A stretch of DNA of 64,000 bases from Roseibium sp. GTDB taxonomy: Bacteria; Pseudomonadota; Alphaproteobacteria; Rhizobiales; Stappiaceae. The notes beneath the pieces are model-generated. The model was not told the origin of the DNA. It saw nothing but the letters and a program-made list of their open reading frames with translations, and did no database searches. The stretch is taken from positions 62,001-126,000 of the forward strand of contig JAEPML010000014.1 of NCBI GenBank assembly GCA_017643925.1, read 5' to 3'. Every line of letters begins with the position of its first letter. Position 1 is the first letter of the stretch. The translations under genes and the position numbers were made by a program. Positions 1-10,900 of this stretch are shown here, one piece after another.

Positions 1-122
1 CCATTCGTGCTCATGGGAGCCGCGATAATCCGGAAACTGTCGTATTCAACGACCGTGCTCTTCTTGCTGGACTTGCCTTCACCGGAAGACCCGAACAGCG
101 TCTTAAAAATCTTGCCAATCAT
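1..122 (-). CDS. HlyU-like small protein, N-terminal part only (runs off window)
   Basis: The reverse strand starts at 122 and reads 40 codons before leaving the window. It begins MIGKIFKTLFG, continues through a Ser/Lys-rich linker, then VVEYDSFRIIAAP. This resembles what I recall of the N-terminus of HlyU-family proteins (about 95-100 aa, named after a Vibrio transcriptional activator and widespread with unknown role in alphaproteobacteria). The C-terminal half is outside the window, so the family call rests on a short stretch. The 162 bases to the next gene hold nothing I recognise. Confidence 0.55.
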   Translation of the reverse strand, partial: MIGKIFKTLFGSSGEGKSSKKSTVVEYDSFRIIAAPMSTN

Positions 123-284
123 CAGGGTGCCTATCCTGTCCCGTTTGTCCCCTTTTAGAAGGGGAGACATTGGGCTTCAAGGCATGAGTGGTAATCTACC
201 TGGTATTGGTGTGCGAGGAATGCGGCTTTGCAACCTGTCTGAGTTCCCGGGTGATGCCTGGAAATTCAGACGGTACCCGAAGAG

Positions 285-863
285 TTATCCCAATTCCCGT
301 CGGTACCAGTGTTTCCTGCAAAGCGGAACGTAGGTTTCGTTGCCTCCGATCACCACTTGATCACCCTCTTCGACAATCCGGCCTTCTCCATCCAGCCGGG
401 CAACCATGGTTGCCTTGCGTCCACACCAGCAGATCGTCTTGATTTCTTTCAGGCTGTCGGAAATTGCGAGCAGGGCCGCGCTTCCCGGAAACAGTTTGCC
501 CTGAAAGTCGGTCCGCAGACCAAAACAGAGAACCGGGATGCGAAGTTCATCGGCAATCCTTGCCAGCTGCCAGACCTGTTCCTCAGTCAGGAACTGCGCC
601 TCATCCACGAAAAGTGCATCGATTTTTTCAGTTTCGTGCGCATTTCGGACATGTTCGAAGACGTTGTCTTCCGCGTTGAACACGTCCGCATCCGCAGACA
701 GGCCGATCCGGGACGCAATCGTGCCCTTGCCGGCACGATCATCGAAGGCCGCTATCAACAGGAGCACTTTCATGCCCCTTTCCTTGTAGTTATAGGCCGC
801 CTGCAGAAGGACAGTGGATTTGCCGGCGTTCATCGAAGAATAGTTGAAATAGAGTTTGGCCAT
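285..863 (-). CDS. tdk: thymidine kinase
   Basis: Type II thymidine kinase: phosphorylates thymidine to dTMP with ATP in the cytoplasmic salvage pathway. I start at the ATG giving MAKLYFNYSSMNAGKST (192 aa; the family is 180-210 aa) rather than 63 bases upstream, because the family begins just before the beta strand leading into the P-loop. Visible are the P-loop SMNAGKST (about residues 9-16), the DEAQF Walker-B/lasso region (about residue 90), and zinc-site cysteines in ICWCGRKA and near the end in PLCRKHW. It appears to be transcribed alone. Confidence 0.93.
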   Translation of the reverse strand: MAKLYFNYSSMNAGKSTVLLQAAYNYKERGMKVLLLIAAFDDRAGKGTIASRIGLSADADVFNAEDNVFEHVRNAHETEKIDALFVDEAQFLTEEQVWQLARIADELRIPVLCFGLRTDFQGKLFPGSAALLAISDSLKEIKTICWCGRKATMVARLDGEGRIVEEGDQVVIGGNETYVPLCRKHWYRRELG

Positions 864-957
864 GCGTCCGGACGAGAATCGATTTGTAGGTTCCCGCAGT
901 GTTTCCAATTCGGGGCAAGTCCTCAAACACTTTTACGCAGAAGGCACAGCTTATGGC

Positions 958-2076
958 CTAGTTTTCCGGCGATTGCGACCGAGAGATCTCGACAATCAGC
1001 GGCAGATGGTCCGAACCGATATGCGGGCCGAGTGAAACATTCAGCACCGGCAAGTCCTTCGAAACGGCGAACTGATCCACGGGGGCACCCAGGATCCAGT
1101 GCAGTCGGTAATCGAAGAAGAAGCGCGTCGTCTGGGGCCAGCCATCCGGATAGGCCGTGACCAGGTTGTTTTCTGCCAGTGTTTCCTGAAACCGACCCGA
1201 CCAGGGCGAGCTGTTCCAGTCGCCGATTGCCAGGATGTTTTCGCCATGGGTGTCCTGCAAGTCGGCCAGGACACGGTCGACTTCGTCAAAATACCTGCGC
1301 TTGTTTTTCCATCGTGATTTGGTTCTCGGGCTATCGGGATGGATGACAAGCATGTGCAAAGGCGAGGTGCCGGTATCGAGTGTGAGGGACAACAGCTCCC
1401 TGTCGGCGTTGTAGTAGACATTGGCGCCGGGGCGCAGCGCCCCTTCGATAATGCGCGAGTCCGAATTCAGGACCGGAAACCGGGAATAGACAACAAGACC
1501 GCCAAGTTCACCCACGACAAGATGCTCCGGGAAGCCGTTGCTTCCGGCATTGCCGACCGGAAGACCGAGCCTTTCCCAACGTCGTTCCTGCAGCCACCAG
1601 AGAGCTTCCTGGATGACAATGATGTCGGCATTTTCCTTCTCGAGAAACGCCTTGAGGACCCTGTCGCCCAGGAAGAGATGTTCCAGGTTTATCGAAATGA
1701 CCTTGATGGGCCGTGCATCGCTATCCAGCCGTGCCAGGGAAACCGTGTTATCGACAGTGCGCAACGCCGTCAGCGCTGCAAGACTGACGAGTGACAAGAC
1801 CGCCAGAGCCCAGACTGTCTTGTAGAGGAGCGCCAGCCGATGCCGCATGAAAAGACCGGCTGTACCGGCAAGACATCCGGCAAGCCCTGCTGCCAGGAAC
1901 TGCCGGAGAAAAAAGCTCATATTGTCCGCAAGCCAGAACTTGGGCGCAGCAAAATTGGAAAGTCCCATGGCGCCGACCAGCAGAGCCCCGAGGCAACCGC
2001 ACCAACAGATCAGCGAGAAATAGGATCGGAGCGTGGAGCGGCGATTGCTTGGTTTCAAAAGAGACTTCCGGCGCAA
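958..2076 (-). CDS. membrane-anchored endonuclease/exonuclease/phosphatase (EEP) family protein
   Basis: 372 aa. Three hydrophobic segments at about residues 22-40, 55-76 and 86-106 anchor the protein. An EEP (DNase I-like) hydrolase domain follows from about residue 123. Catalytic-type motifs are visible: ISINLEHL (Asn130), IVIQEALW (metal Glu), AIGDWNSSPWS (Asp/Asn pair) and GSDHLPL near the end (Asp-His). The domain is probably periplasmic. Members cleave nucleic acids, phospholipids or phosphoinositides; the substrate here cannot be told. The in-frame start at 2076 is a TTG without a clear ribosome site, so the true start may lie elsewhere. It follows uvrC by 110 bases on the same strand. 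Confidence 0.75.
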   Translation of the reverse strand: MRRKSLLKPSNRRSTLRSYFSLICWCGCLGALLVGAMGLSNFAAPKFWLADNMSFFLRQFLAAGLAGCLAGTAGLFMRHRLALLYKTVWALAVLSLVSLAALTALRTVDNTVSLARLDSDARPIKVISINLEHLFLGDRVLKAFLEKENADIIVIQEALWWLQERRWERLGLPVGNAGSNGFPEHLVVGELGGLVVYSRFPVLNSDSRIIEGALRPGANVYYNADRELLSLTLDTGTSPLHMLVIHPDSPRTKSRWKNKRRYFDEVDRVLADLQDTHGENILAIGDWNSSPWSGRFQETLAENNLVTAYPDGWPQTTRFFFDYRLHWILGAPVDQFAVSKDLPVLNVSLGPHIGSDHLPLIVEISRSQSPEN

Positions 2077-2186
2077 GTGTCGTTCAGGTCAGACTGCGAG
2101 CCATATCACAGTCTCTGCCGGCATCAGGATCATTTTTTCGCCAAAAGTCGCACTCTGCAGGGCAGGGCGCTGTCCAGGTCCATGAG

Positions 2187-4175
2187 TTACTCGTGGAAGT
2201 GGTCGTAGACCAGTTTGGCAATCGCTTCTGAAATTCCCGGCACAGCGGCAAGGTCGTCGACGCCTGCCTTCGAGACCGCCTTGGCGGTGCCGAAATGCCT
2301 GAGCAGCGCCTTCTTCCGGGTTGGCCCGATGCCAGCGATCTCGTCCAGCGGGTTTTTGACAATATCCTTTTTCCGGCGTGCGCGGTGGCTGCCGATGGCA
2401 AACCGGTGGGCTTCGTCGCGAAGACGCTGCACGAAGTAGAGCACCGGATCGCGCTCCGGCAACATGAAGGATTGCCTGCCCGGTATGAAGAACTTCTCAC
2501 GACCGGCGTCCCGGTCCGGTCCCTTTGCAATGCCGACCAGCGGCACGTCCTCAATGCCGAGTTCCTCAAGTGTTTCGCGTGCCGCCGTGAGTTGCCCCTG
2601 GCCACCGTCGATCAACACAAGATCGGGCCAGGCGGGCATTTCGGTGACAGCGGGTGCCTGCTCCTCGACAGCATCATCCTGATCATCCGGATCCAGCTCC
2701 GCATCAGCGCCTGATGCTGCTTCGGGCCTGGCATGTTCCTTCAAAAGACGGGAAAAACGGCGGGTCAGAACCTCGCGCATCATGCCGTAATCGTCGCCCG
2801 GCACCAGATCCTCGGACTTGATGTTGAATTTTCGGTACTGGCCCTTGGCGAAACCTTCCATCCCCGCCACGATCATGCCGCCTACCGCATTTGTGCCCAT
2901 GATGTGAGAGTTGTCGTACACCTCGACGCGGCGCGGCGTGTCCGGCAGGTCGAACGCCTCCGCCACGCCCTTCAGCAGGCGGTTCTGGCTTGACGTCTCC
3001 GCCAGGCGACGGCCCAAAGCCTCGCGGGCGTTGGTCAGCGCATGTTCGACAAGATCTTTCTTTTCCCCGCGCTTCGGTGTGGCAACATCGACCTTGCGTC
3101 CCGTCTTTTCGCTCAAGGCTTCCGCCAGGAGTTCCTGCTCGCTCAAACCGTGCGAGAGCAGGATCTGTTTTGGGGCAGGCTTGTCGTCGTAGAACTGGGC
3201 GAGGAAGCTTTCCAGAATATCGGCTTCCTCCCACGATTTGTCGGCCTTGGGGAAATAGGCGCGGTTGCCCCAGTTCTGCCCGGTCCGGAAGAAGAAGACC
3301 TGCACACAGGTCTGGCCACCCTCCTGGTGGATGGCAAAGACGTCGGCTTCCTCGACGGATTGCGGATTGATGCCCTGATGGGCCTGCACATGCGACAGCG
3401 CCGTCAGGCGATCGCGATAAATGGCGGCACGCTCGAACTCCAGGTCGGCGGAGGCGGTTTCCATCTGTTCGGCCAGCTGTTTCTTGATCAGCTGGCTGCG
3501 GCCGGAGAGAAAGGCCTTCGCCTCGGACACGAGGCCCTGATAGTCCTCCGGAGAAATCTCTCCTGTGCAGGGGCCGGCGCAGCGCTTGATCTGGTACTGC
3601 AGGCAGGGCCGGGTCCGGTTCTCGTAGTAGCTGTCCGAGCAGGTCCGGATCAAGAAGGCTTTCTGCAGGGCATTGATGGTCCGGTCGACAGCACCTGCCG
3701 ATGCGAACGGGCCGAAATAGTCTCCCTTGCGCTTGCGCGCACCCCTGTGTTTGACGATGGCAGCGGACGCGTGGTCACCGGTTACCAGGATATAGGGAAA
3801 AGACTTGTCGTCGCGCAGCAGAACGTTGAAACGGGGCCGCAGTCTCTTGATCAGATTGGCTTCCAGCAACAGCGCTTCGGGTTCGGTCTGGGTGACAACG
3901 AACTCCATGGCGGCCGTCGACATGATCATGCGCATGATGCGGTTGGACTGTCCCTGCAGCCGCGTGTAGCTCGTGACCCGTTTCTTCAGGCTTCGAGCCT
4001 TGCCGACATAAAGAACTTCGCCTTTCTCGTCGAGCATGCGGTAGACGCCCGGCCCGTTGGGCAGGCGCTTGACCTCGTCTGCAATGACGTCCACGCCTTT
4101 CCTGACTTCGATCTCGTCATCGGGCGCGTCATTCGGCGTGTTTTGAGAATCAGACCTGTCCTGCATGCCTGACAT
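2187..4175 (-). CDS. uvrC: UvrABC excinuclease subunit C
   Basis: UvrC makes both incisions flanking bulky lesions once UvrA and UvrB have located them. The 662-aa product has the family architecture. A GIY-YIG nuclease starts with GPGVYRML (41-48) and LYVGKA (55-60), giving the 3' cut. A UVR (UvrB-binding) helix pair lies near 220-250, followed by the RNase H-like C-terminal nuclease with [16 protein letters not shown] and [11 protein letters not shown], giving the 5' cut. Two helix-hairpin-helix motifs end the protein ([13 protein letters not shown] and [13 protein letters not shown]). About 30 acidic residues precede the first domain. The partner uvrB lies about 30 kb away, at 31881-34850. 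Confidence 0.97.
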   Translation of the reverse strand: MSGMQDRSDSQNTPNDAPDDEIEVRKGVDVIADEVKRLPNGPGVYRMLDEKGEVLYVGKARSLKKRVTSYTRLQGQSNRIMRMIMSTAAMEFVVTQTEPEALLLEANLIKRLRPRFNVLLRDDKSFPYILVTGDHASAAIVKHRGARKRKGDYFGPFASAGAVDRTINALQKAFLIRTCSDSYYENRTRPCLQYQIKRCAGPCTGEISPEDYQGLVSEAKAFLSGRSQLIKKQLAEQMETASADLEFERAAIYRDRLTALSHVQAHQGINPQSVEEADVFAIHQEGGQTCVQVFFFRTGQNWGNRAYFPKADKSWEEADILESFLAQFYDDKPAPKQILLSHGLSEQELLAEALSEKTGRKVDVATPKRGEKKDLVEHALTNAREALGRRLAETSSQNRLLKGVAEAFDLPDTPRRVEVYDNSHIMGTNAVGGMIVAGMEGFAKGQYRKFNIKSEDLVPGDDYGMMREVLTRRFSRLLKEHARPEAASGADAELDPDDQDDAVEEQAPAVTEMPAWPDLVLIDGGQGQLTAARETLEELGIEDVPLVGIAKGPDRDAGREKFFIPGRQSFMLPERDPVLYFVQRLRDEAHRFAIGSHRARRKKDIVKNPLDEIAGIGPTRKKALLRHFGTAKAVSKAGVDDLAAVPGISEAIAKLVYDHFHE

Positions 4176-4236
4176 TTAAGCGCGGAATTCAGTTAGGGAA
4201 AGGGGCAAGGAGCGGGCGTTGAGACCCGTCCCCCGG

Positions 4237-5256
4237 TTACCCGGCCAGGCCGATTACATATACGAGCGCGATGTAGCCCACATAGGCACCGGTCATGATC
4301 AGGCCTGAAATCTTGCCCAGGCAGATCCGGCACGCAGCCAGAATGGTCAATAGAACGGCACAGCCCAGCATCACCCAGACGTCCAGCTTGAGGACTTCCG
4401 GCGGGATATCGATCGGGACGATCACGGCAGTGATACCGATGATGGCCAGCAGGTTGAAGATGTTTGACCCGATCACGTTGCCGATAGCAACGGCCCCGTG
4501 CTGACGGATGGCGGCCATGACGGTTGTCGCGAGTTCGGGGAGGGACGTGCCGAGTGCAATGACGGTAAGGCCGATAACGGCTTCGCTGACACCCCAGGCT
4601 GATGCAATCGTTGTCGCCCCCGTGATGGTGAAATGTGCGCCGAGCGGCAGTCCCACAAGACCCAGAACGATGTAGATCATTGCAATCCACATGCTGTCGG
4701 GGATGTCGTCGACGTCTTCCAGCGCATCGTCGTCTTCGTCTGTTTCGCTGACGTCGGCCACTGCGGCACCGGCTGCAGCGGCAGCAATCGACTTCTGTTC
4801 CTTGCGGTGCCGTCTCGCGGTCATGGTCGAAGCCGTCAGGAAGGCGGCCAGCAACAACAGCAGGATGACGCCGTCCAGATGGCCGATCGGAGAGAAGAAG
4901 CAGAATACGATGAACACAACGGTCACACCGACCATGAAAATCGCGTTTCGAGTCGCGCCGCTTTCCCCGCAGGGCGTGGCCGCAATCAGGGCCGGCAAAC
5001 CAAGAACCAGAAGAACGTTTGCAATATTGGACCCGACCACGTTGCCGATCGCGATGCCGCCGGACCCTGTCAAGGCGGCTTTCAGCGAGATGATCAGTTC
5101 CGGAGCCGATGTGCCGAAAGCCACAATCGTCAGACCGATGATCAGATTGGGAATGCCCAGGCGCTGGGCGACCCCAACCGACCCTCTGACCAGAACATCG
5201 CCTGCGATAATCAGAACAACCAATCCGCCAGCGAGGCTTATGTAGTCAAACAGCAT
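4237..5256 (-). CDS. calcium/sodium antiporter (CaCA family, YrbG type)
   Basis: Inner-membrane exchanger of 339 aa, about ten hydrophobic helices. The two inverted alpha-repeats that define the family are clear. The first has GTSAPELIISL then GNVVGSNIANVLLVLG; the second has GTSLPELATTV then GNVIGSNIFNLLAIIG. These line the ion path and supply the Glu, Ser and Asn ligands. An acidic cytoplasmic loop (about 170-195, with SETDEDDDALEDVDD) sits between the repeats, where many family members carry a Ca2+-sensing or regulatory loop. It is likely monocistronic. Confidence 0.9.
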   Translation of the reverse strand: MLFDYISLAGGLVVLIIAGDVLVRGSVGVAQRLGIPNLIIGLTIVAFGTSAPELIISLKAALTGSGGIAIGNVVGSNIANVLLVLGLPALIAATPCGESGATRNAIFMVGVTVVFIVFCFFSPIGHLDGVILLLLLAAFLTASTMTARRHRKEQKSIAAAAAGAAVADVSETDEDDDALEDVDDIPDSMWIAMIYIVLGLVGLPLGAHFTITGATTIASAWGVSEAVIGLTVIALGTSLPELATTVMAAIRQHGAVAIGNVIGSNIFNLLAIIGITAVIVPIDIPPEVLKLDVWVMLGCAVLLTILAACRICLGKISGLIMTGAYVGYIALVYVIGLAG

Positions 5257-5593
5257 TTAACAGATCCGGTCCGGGTCAAGTGCGATCAGTGAGTGTGTCT
5301 CGGGAGGAGACGCCAAACTGCGTTGGGCGCCTTATACGCAATAGATTGGTATGGGGAAAGCCGGAGACAAGCATCTTTGCACCAGCAATGTTGCGAAATG
5401 CGATTCCGTTAACGGAACCCTCAGCATGACAGATTGTTGCCGCCATTCGTCATCAAAACTCCCAAATCTCAATCACGATCCGCCACAAACGATCTCCATA
5501 TCTGCGATTTGGGGAGGGAACGGACGCGGTCAACCCCGTCCATCTCAACTTTGACTAACTCGGTTTGAGTTATGTGGATCTGGAGTATCTTCG
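5257..5593. other. intergenic region between divergent genes, with a 14-bp palindrome
   Basis: 337 bases separate the antiporter (reverse) and the outer-membrane barrel (forward). The region holds a perfect 14-bp palindrome at 5404-5417 (TTCCGTTAACGGAA) and, near the barrel gene, TTGACT at 5551-5556 followed by an inverted repeat AACTC-GGTTT-GAGTT (5557-5571), probably part of the promoter. I cannot name a regulator for either palindrome. No small gene is evident. Confidence 0.5.
5551..5578 (+). promoter_or_regulatory. possible promoter of the outer-membrane barrel gene
   Basis: TTGACT at 5551-5556 is a good -35 for an alphaproteobacterial sigma-70 promoter. The matching -10 (TGTGGA at 5573-5578 with a 16-base spacer) is poor. 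The spacer is largely a short inverted repeat (AACTC/GAGTT), which could be a regulator site. Confidence 0.3.
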
Positions 5594-6265
5594 ATGAAAC
5601 GTCTTGCACTTGCAGGTTTGGCAATGACCACCGCAACGGCTGGAGCAGTGCCCGCCCTGGCCGCTGATCTGCCGCAGGCACCGGCCCCGGTCTATGAGGC
5701 CGTGCCGACCACGCAACAGAGCATAGACTGGACAGGCCTTTATGTCGGCGGCAACCTCGGCTGGGCCTTCGGGAATTTCGACAACAAGACCAATGGCAGC
5801 GCCAGCCTGAGCACCGACGCCAATGGCGTGACCGGTGGTCTGTACACCGGCTACAACTTCCAGGTCACCCCCAATGTTGTCCTGGGTGCCGAGGCTGATT
5901 TCAGCCTCTCTGACCTGACGCAGACACGCACCAACGGCGGTCTGTCACTTGAGTCCAAGTCGGACTGGAACTCCAACATCCGGGCGAGGATCGGTTACAG
6001 CTTCGATCGTTATCTGGTTTATGGCGCCGGTGGTCTGGCTCTGGCCGACCTGGAAGTTTCGGCAAATGGTGATCGTGACAGCAAGACCGCGCTTGGCTGG
6101 ACAGTTGGTGCAGGTGGTGAGGCCGCAATCACCAACAACCTGTCCGCGCGCCTGGAATATGTCTACCAGGATTTCGGCAGCCAGGACTTCAACCTGAACG
6201 GCACTGGCGTGTCGTCCGATTTCAGCAATTCCCAGATCCGGTTTGGCCTCGGCTACAAATTCTGA
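5594..6265 (+). CDS. outer-membrane beta-barrel protein (Omp25/31 family)
   Basis: 223 aa. A signal peptide (MKRLALAGLAMTTATAGAVPALAA) is followed by a short linker rich in Pro and Ala and then an eight-stranded barrel. It opens with DWTGLYVGGNLGWAFG, the hallmark of rhizobial/Brucella Omp25/31 proteins. Barrel-type alternation recurs (GGLYTGYNFQV, SDWNSNIRARIGYSF, YLVYGAGGLALADLEV, SARLEYVYQDFG) and it ends QIRFGLGYKF, with the terminal Phe needed for BAM assembly. These proteins are abundant surface structural or porin-like proteins. A hairpin terminator follows at 6290, so the gene is probably monocistronic. Confidence 0.92.
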   Translation: MKRLALAGLAMTTATAGAVPALAADLPQAPAPVYEAVPTTQQSIDWTGLYVGGNLGWAFGNFDNKTNGSASLSTDANGVTGGLYTGYNFQVTPNVVLGAEADFSLSDLTQTRTNGGLSLESKSDWNSNIRARIGYSFDRYLVYGAGGLALADLEVSANGDRDSKTALGWTVGAGGEAAITNNLSARLEYVYQDFGSQDFNLNGTGVSSDFSNSQIRFGLGYKF

Positions 6266-6289
6266 TCCCAATTTGCTCCAAGACTCTTG

Positions 6290-6318
6290 AACCCGGTGCT
6301 GAAAGGCGCCGGGTTTTT
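6290..6318 (+). terminator. rho-independent terminator of the outer-membrane protein gene
   Basis: AACCCGGTGC, a 6-base loop, GCGCCGGGTT, then TTTG. The stem is ten base pairs with one G-T pair. It lies 25 bases after the stop codon. Confidence 0.85.
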
Positions 6319-6448
6319 GTTACATGTGGTTACAAGCTTTTTCTGAATTTCGCCTCAGACCCATGGTAAAACATGAGCTTAGTGCTAAATGCCTTGGGTA
6401 ATTGCCTGGTCTTGGACCGACTGACGAGGCGTTCAGGTGGAGAATTGA

Positions 6449-7954
6449 ATGCGGTTTTTAATGCGCGGACTGGTTGGTCTGGCATTGATGGCGGTGATGA
6501 TCGGCTTTGCCGGCGTCGGCGCTTATCACCTCTACGGTGCGATGACGGCGGAAGAAACCGCTCGGCAAAGACCCGCACGTGAGCGCAGCTATACGGTGAA
6601 TGTCGCTGAACTGGCTCCGGAAGCGGTGACACCCGTCACGGTTGCCTATGGCCAGATCGAAAGCTGGCGCACGCTGCAGCTGCGGGCAAGTTCCGAAGGC
6701 CGCCTTGTCGATGTTGCCAGCAAGTTCCGGGACGGTGCTGCGGTCAATGAAGGTGAACTTCTGCTGCGCATAGACCCGGCCAATGCCGAATTCCAGTTTT
6801 TGGACGCAGAAGCTGCCGTTGCCGACGCAGAAGCGCAAAAAACCGAAGCCCAGGAAGCTGTTGTTGGTGCCGAGCAGGAACTTGTCGCCGCCCGCCGCCA
6901 GTTGGAGTTGCGCAAGCAGGCGCTTGAGCGGCAGCAACAGCTTCGCGAAAAAGGGTATTCCACGGAAGTCCAGGTGGAGACAGAGGAGCTGGCCGTCGCT
7001 TCGCTTGAGCAGGCCCTGAGCAACCGTCTGCAGTCCGTCATCACGGCACGCAAGCGTATCGAGCGCATGGACCTGACCGTCCAGCGCGCGCAACTGGCTC
7101 TGGAAGATGCACAGCGTGTCCTGGATGAAACAACCCTGACAGCGCCCTTTTATGGATATCTGGCGCAAGTGGATGCAACGCTTGGGCGGCGTGTTAATCC
7201 GTCAGAGACCCTGGCTCTCCTGATTGACCCGTCTGCCCTTGAAGTCAGATTTGCCGTTTCCACTAACGAGTTTTCCCGTCTTCTCGATGACAGCGGCAAT
7301 CTCATCAAGGCTCCGGTGACCGTGACACTGGAGCTTGGTGTCCGGTCTGTCGAAGTTCCGGGCCATATCGACAGGGCGGCGGCGGTTGTCTCTGAAGGTG
7401 AAGCGGGCAGAACCTTGTTTGCGACGCTCGATATCGAAACCGGGACCGTTCTGCGCCCTGGCGATTTCGTGAAAGTCGAGGTTCAGGAACCGGAGCTGCA
7501 AGAGGTGGCCCTGGTGCCGGCAGGCGCAGTCACGGAAGATGGCAGGCTTTTGATCGTGAATCAGGAAGAGCGGATCGACGAGGTTCGCGCCAAGGTTCTG
7601 CGGCGCATGGGCAACGAGGTCGTTCTGACCGATGTGCCGTTTGGAACCGACTATGTTCGCGAAAGGTTGCCACAGCTTGGCAAGGGTCTGAAGGTCTCGC
7701 CGCGCAGAAGCAACGGCGCTGAAGACGAACCCGATGCGCCTGCAACGGCGCGCGCATCTCAGCCCGAGGAGCCGAGGCAGCTCGGTGATCTTGTTGCGCT
7801 TGAACCAGAGCGACGCGCAGCATTGATCGAACAACTCAACAGTTCAAACATGCCGGAGAACCGCAAGGCCCGGCTTCTTGCCCTTTTGAACAAACCGATG
7901 GTCCCGAAGGATCTGGTCGACAGGCTTGAGCAAAGGCGGGGACGCAAGGGGTAA
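6449..7954 (+). CDS. RND efflux periplasmic adaptor (membrane fusion protein)
   Basis: 501 aa. An N-terminal anchor (about residues 9-30) is followed by a split biotinyl/lipoyl-like domain (VAYGQIESWRTLQLRASSEGRL and GEGELLLRIDP-like sequence), then a long alpha-hairpin of Ala/Glu/Gln heptads (about 110-225). The returning lipoyl half (TLTAPFYGYLAQVD) and beta-barrel and membrane-proximal domains come next. The last 80 or so residues are a charged tail rich in Glu/Arg/Pro that typical AcrA proteins lack. It lies 44 bases before the pump gene, with which it must form the inner-membrane part of a tripartite exporter; no outer-membrane TolC gene is adjacent. The substrate is unknown. Confidence 0.9.
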   Translation: MRFLMRGLVGLALMAVMIGFAGVGAYHLYGAMTAEETARQRPARERSYTVNVAELAPEAVTPVTVAYGQIESWRTLQLRASSEGRLVDVASKFRDGAAVNEGELLLRIDPANAEFQFLDAEAAVADAEAQKTEAQEAVVGAEQELVAARRQLELRKQALERQQQLREKGYSTEVQVETEELAVASLEQALSNRLQSVITARKRIERMDLTVQRAQLALEDAQRVLDETTLTAPFYGYLAQVDATLGRRVNPSETLALLIDPSALEVRFAVSTNEFSRLLDDSGNLIKAPVTVTLELGVRSVEVPGHIDRAAAVVSEGEAGRTLFATLDIETGTVLRPGDFVKVEVQEPELQEVALVPAGAVTEDGRLLIVNQEERIDEVRAKVLRRMGNEVVLTDVPFGTDYVRERLPQLGKGLKVSPRRSNGAEDEPDAPATARASQPEEPRQLGDLVALEPERRAALIEQLNSSNMPENRKARLLALLNKPMVPKDLVDRLEQRRGRKG

Positions 7955-7998
7955 TTCCCCTGTCCGCTTCCGACTTCTGCTGAACGGAGTATCTCGAA

Positions 7999-10900
7999 AT
8001 GCGTTCACCCGGTGGACCGCGGTTTGCCTCTTTCCTGGATTACATGGTGCGCCACAGAACGGCGGCCAATCTGCTGCTCGCGTTGATGCTTCTGGCAGGC
8101 ATCGCGGCCAGCACCCAGATCCGGACGCAGTTCTTTCCGGACTTTGTCCGTGAGGAAGTCGAGGTCCGTGTTGCCTGGCCAGGCGCGGGACCTGAGGACC
8201 TGGACAGGTCCGTCGTCGAAATTCTGGGGCCTCAGCTTCTGGCCATCAACGGCGTTGACGAAGCAACGTCGGTTGCCCGCGAGGGCAGCGTCCGCATCGA
8301 ACTGGAATTCGAGGACGACTGGGACATGGGTCAGGCGACCGATGAGGTCAAGGCAGCCGTCGACCAGGCCCGTTCCAGCCTGCCGGAAGGGATTGAAGAA
8401 CCTGTCGTTACGCGCGGGTCCTACCGGGATCGGGTCACGAATGTCGTGATCTATGGACCGGTCGATGTCGATCAACTGGCCCGGTTCGCCGAAGACCTGC
8501 AGACCCAGATGTTCCGGCAAGGCGTCACACGTGTCGAAATCCAGGGGCTGGCTGATCCGATCATTCGCATCAATGTCGGCGAGGATGCACTTATCCGCCA
8601 CGACATGACGCTGGCCGAGATCGCCGACATCGTATCCGCCGAGATGGAAACGACACCAGCCGGGGATGTCAGCGGCGGCAGTGCGCGGTTGAGAACGGGA
8701 CAAACACGGCGCTCGGAACAAGAGCTCGGAGAGATCGTCCTGAAAGCGCCGAGCCAGGGCGAAAAGCTTCAGCTGCGATCGGTTGCCGAAATCATGACGG
8801 AAGGCGTGGAAAGTGGTCGCGCCTATTATCACAAGGGCATGCCCGCCGTCGTGTTGAGGGTCGACAGGAGCGCGCAGGGAGACACGATCTCAATCCAGCG
8901 CGCTGTTGAAAAAATCGCGGAAGAGTTCCAGGAAACACTTCCTGACGGTGTGGTGGTGCAGCTGACCAACACACGGTCCCAGAACATCATCGACCGCATG
9001 AACATCCTGGTCGAAAACGGCCTGTTCGGCCTGGGGCTTGTTCTGGCATTCCTGTTTTTGTTCCTGTCTTCGCGGACCGCTTTCTGGGTTGCGGCCGGGA
9101 TCCCTGTCGCCATGGCAGCAACCATCGGCATGATGTATGCCTTTGGCCTGACGCTGAACATGGTGTCGGTCTTTGCGCTGATAATTTGTCTCGGTATCGT
9201 CGTTGATGACGCAATCGTCGTCGGAGAACACGCGGACTTCCTGCACCGGCGCGGGTACCCGCCGGCTGAAGCTGCCAGTCTTGCCGCCAGGCGGATGACC
9301 GCACCTGTCTTCAGCGCTTCCATCACCACACTGATTGCCTTTGTCGGCCTGATCGCGATCGGTGGCAGGTTCGGCAACCTGATTGCTGACATTCCCTTCA
9401 CAGTCGCGGTCGTGTTGATTGCGAGCCTGGTGGAGTCGTTCCTGATCCTGCCCGCGCACATGAACCATGCCCTGTCGGCCAGCAAGAAGCAGCGCTGGTA
9501 TGACTATCCCAACAGGGTATTCAACCGGGGTTTTGTCTGGTTCCGCGAGACCGTGTTCCGTCGTTTTATCGGCTGGATCGTATCCGTGAGATACCCGGTT
9601 CTGGGATTTGCGGTGATGGTCCTGCTGCTGTCCCTGTCGCTCTTCTTTGACGGCAGTGTCCGCTGGCGGTTTTTCAATGCGCCAGAGCGCGCCATTGTCT
9701 CCGCTAGCGTTGCGATGATGCCGGGAGCAGAGCGCGAAGATACCAAGGCGATGATCACGGAGCTCGAGCGTGCGCTTGACGTCGTCAACACCAGATATTC
9801 CGAGGAATACGGTGCGGAACCGGTGATTTTTGCCCTGTCGACCGTCGGTGGAACGGCGGGTCGTGGTTTGAGTGGTGCCGAAACCAAGGATGTCGATCAG
9901 CTTGGTGGCATCTCCATCGAGCTTCTTGATCCGGACCTGCGGCCCTATTCCGCCTTTCAGTTTATCGGGGACTGGCGCGCCGAGATCAACCGACCGCCTC
10001 TCCTGGAAACGCTGGCATTGCGCGGGGAACGTTCCGGACCGGGCGGGGATGCGATCGACGTTCGTCTTTACGGCAATTCCACCGAAAACCTCAAGGCAGC
10101 GGCTGAAAGTCTGAAACAGGCCCTGGAACCTCTTGAAGGCGTGAGCGCACTGGAAGACACGCTCGCCTACGACAAGCCGGAACTTAGCCTGACGTTGACG
10201 CCGCGTGGCGAGGCTCTTGGTTTTACGACGGACGATGTCGCGCGCATTCTGCGCAATCGGCTGGAAGGGATCGAGGTCGCCGAGTTTCCCGTGGGACGCA
10301 GGACGGCGAAGGTCAAGGTTCTGATGCCGGATGACGAAACCGACGCTTCCTTCCTCTACGCGACCCGGATACGAACCAATACTGGCACCTATGTCTCCCT
10401 GAGCGAGATCGTCAGCGTGGACAGCAGCTATGGTTTTGCCTCGGTCCGGCGCAGCGATGGCTTGCGGACACTGCAGGTGTCAGGAGACGTGTCCGAAGAC
10501 AATCCGGAATCCGCTGCGCGAGTGACCGCGCTTCTGATCGACGAGATCTTGCCGCAACTTGCCGCCGACTATGATGTCGAAAGCGAGTTGAGCGGGCTGG
10601 CGGAGCAGGAACGGTCGTTCCTCTCGGACGCGATGCTCGGCTTTGCCCTCTGCCTCGCCGGGATCTATTTGACCCTGTGCTGGATCTTTGAATCGTGGAC
10701 CCGGCCGCTGATGATCATCATCATCATTCCCTTCGGGGCGATCGGCATGTTGTGGGGGCACTATCTTCACGGAGTGCCGCTCTCGATGTTCTCGGTTGTC
10801 GGATTTATCGGCATGTCCGGCATCATCATCAATGACAGCATCGTTCTCGTCACGACAATCGACGAATACGCCAAGAACCACCCGTTCCGGCAGGCACTTG

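Noticed and set aside
3042-4172. 376-codon forward open frame opposite uvrC
   Set aside because: Antisense to well-supported uvrC; sequence shows no domain or ribosome site.
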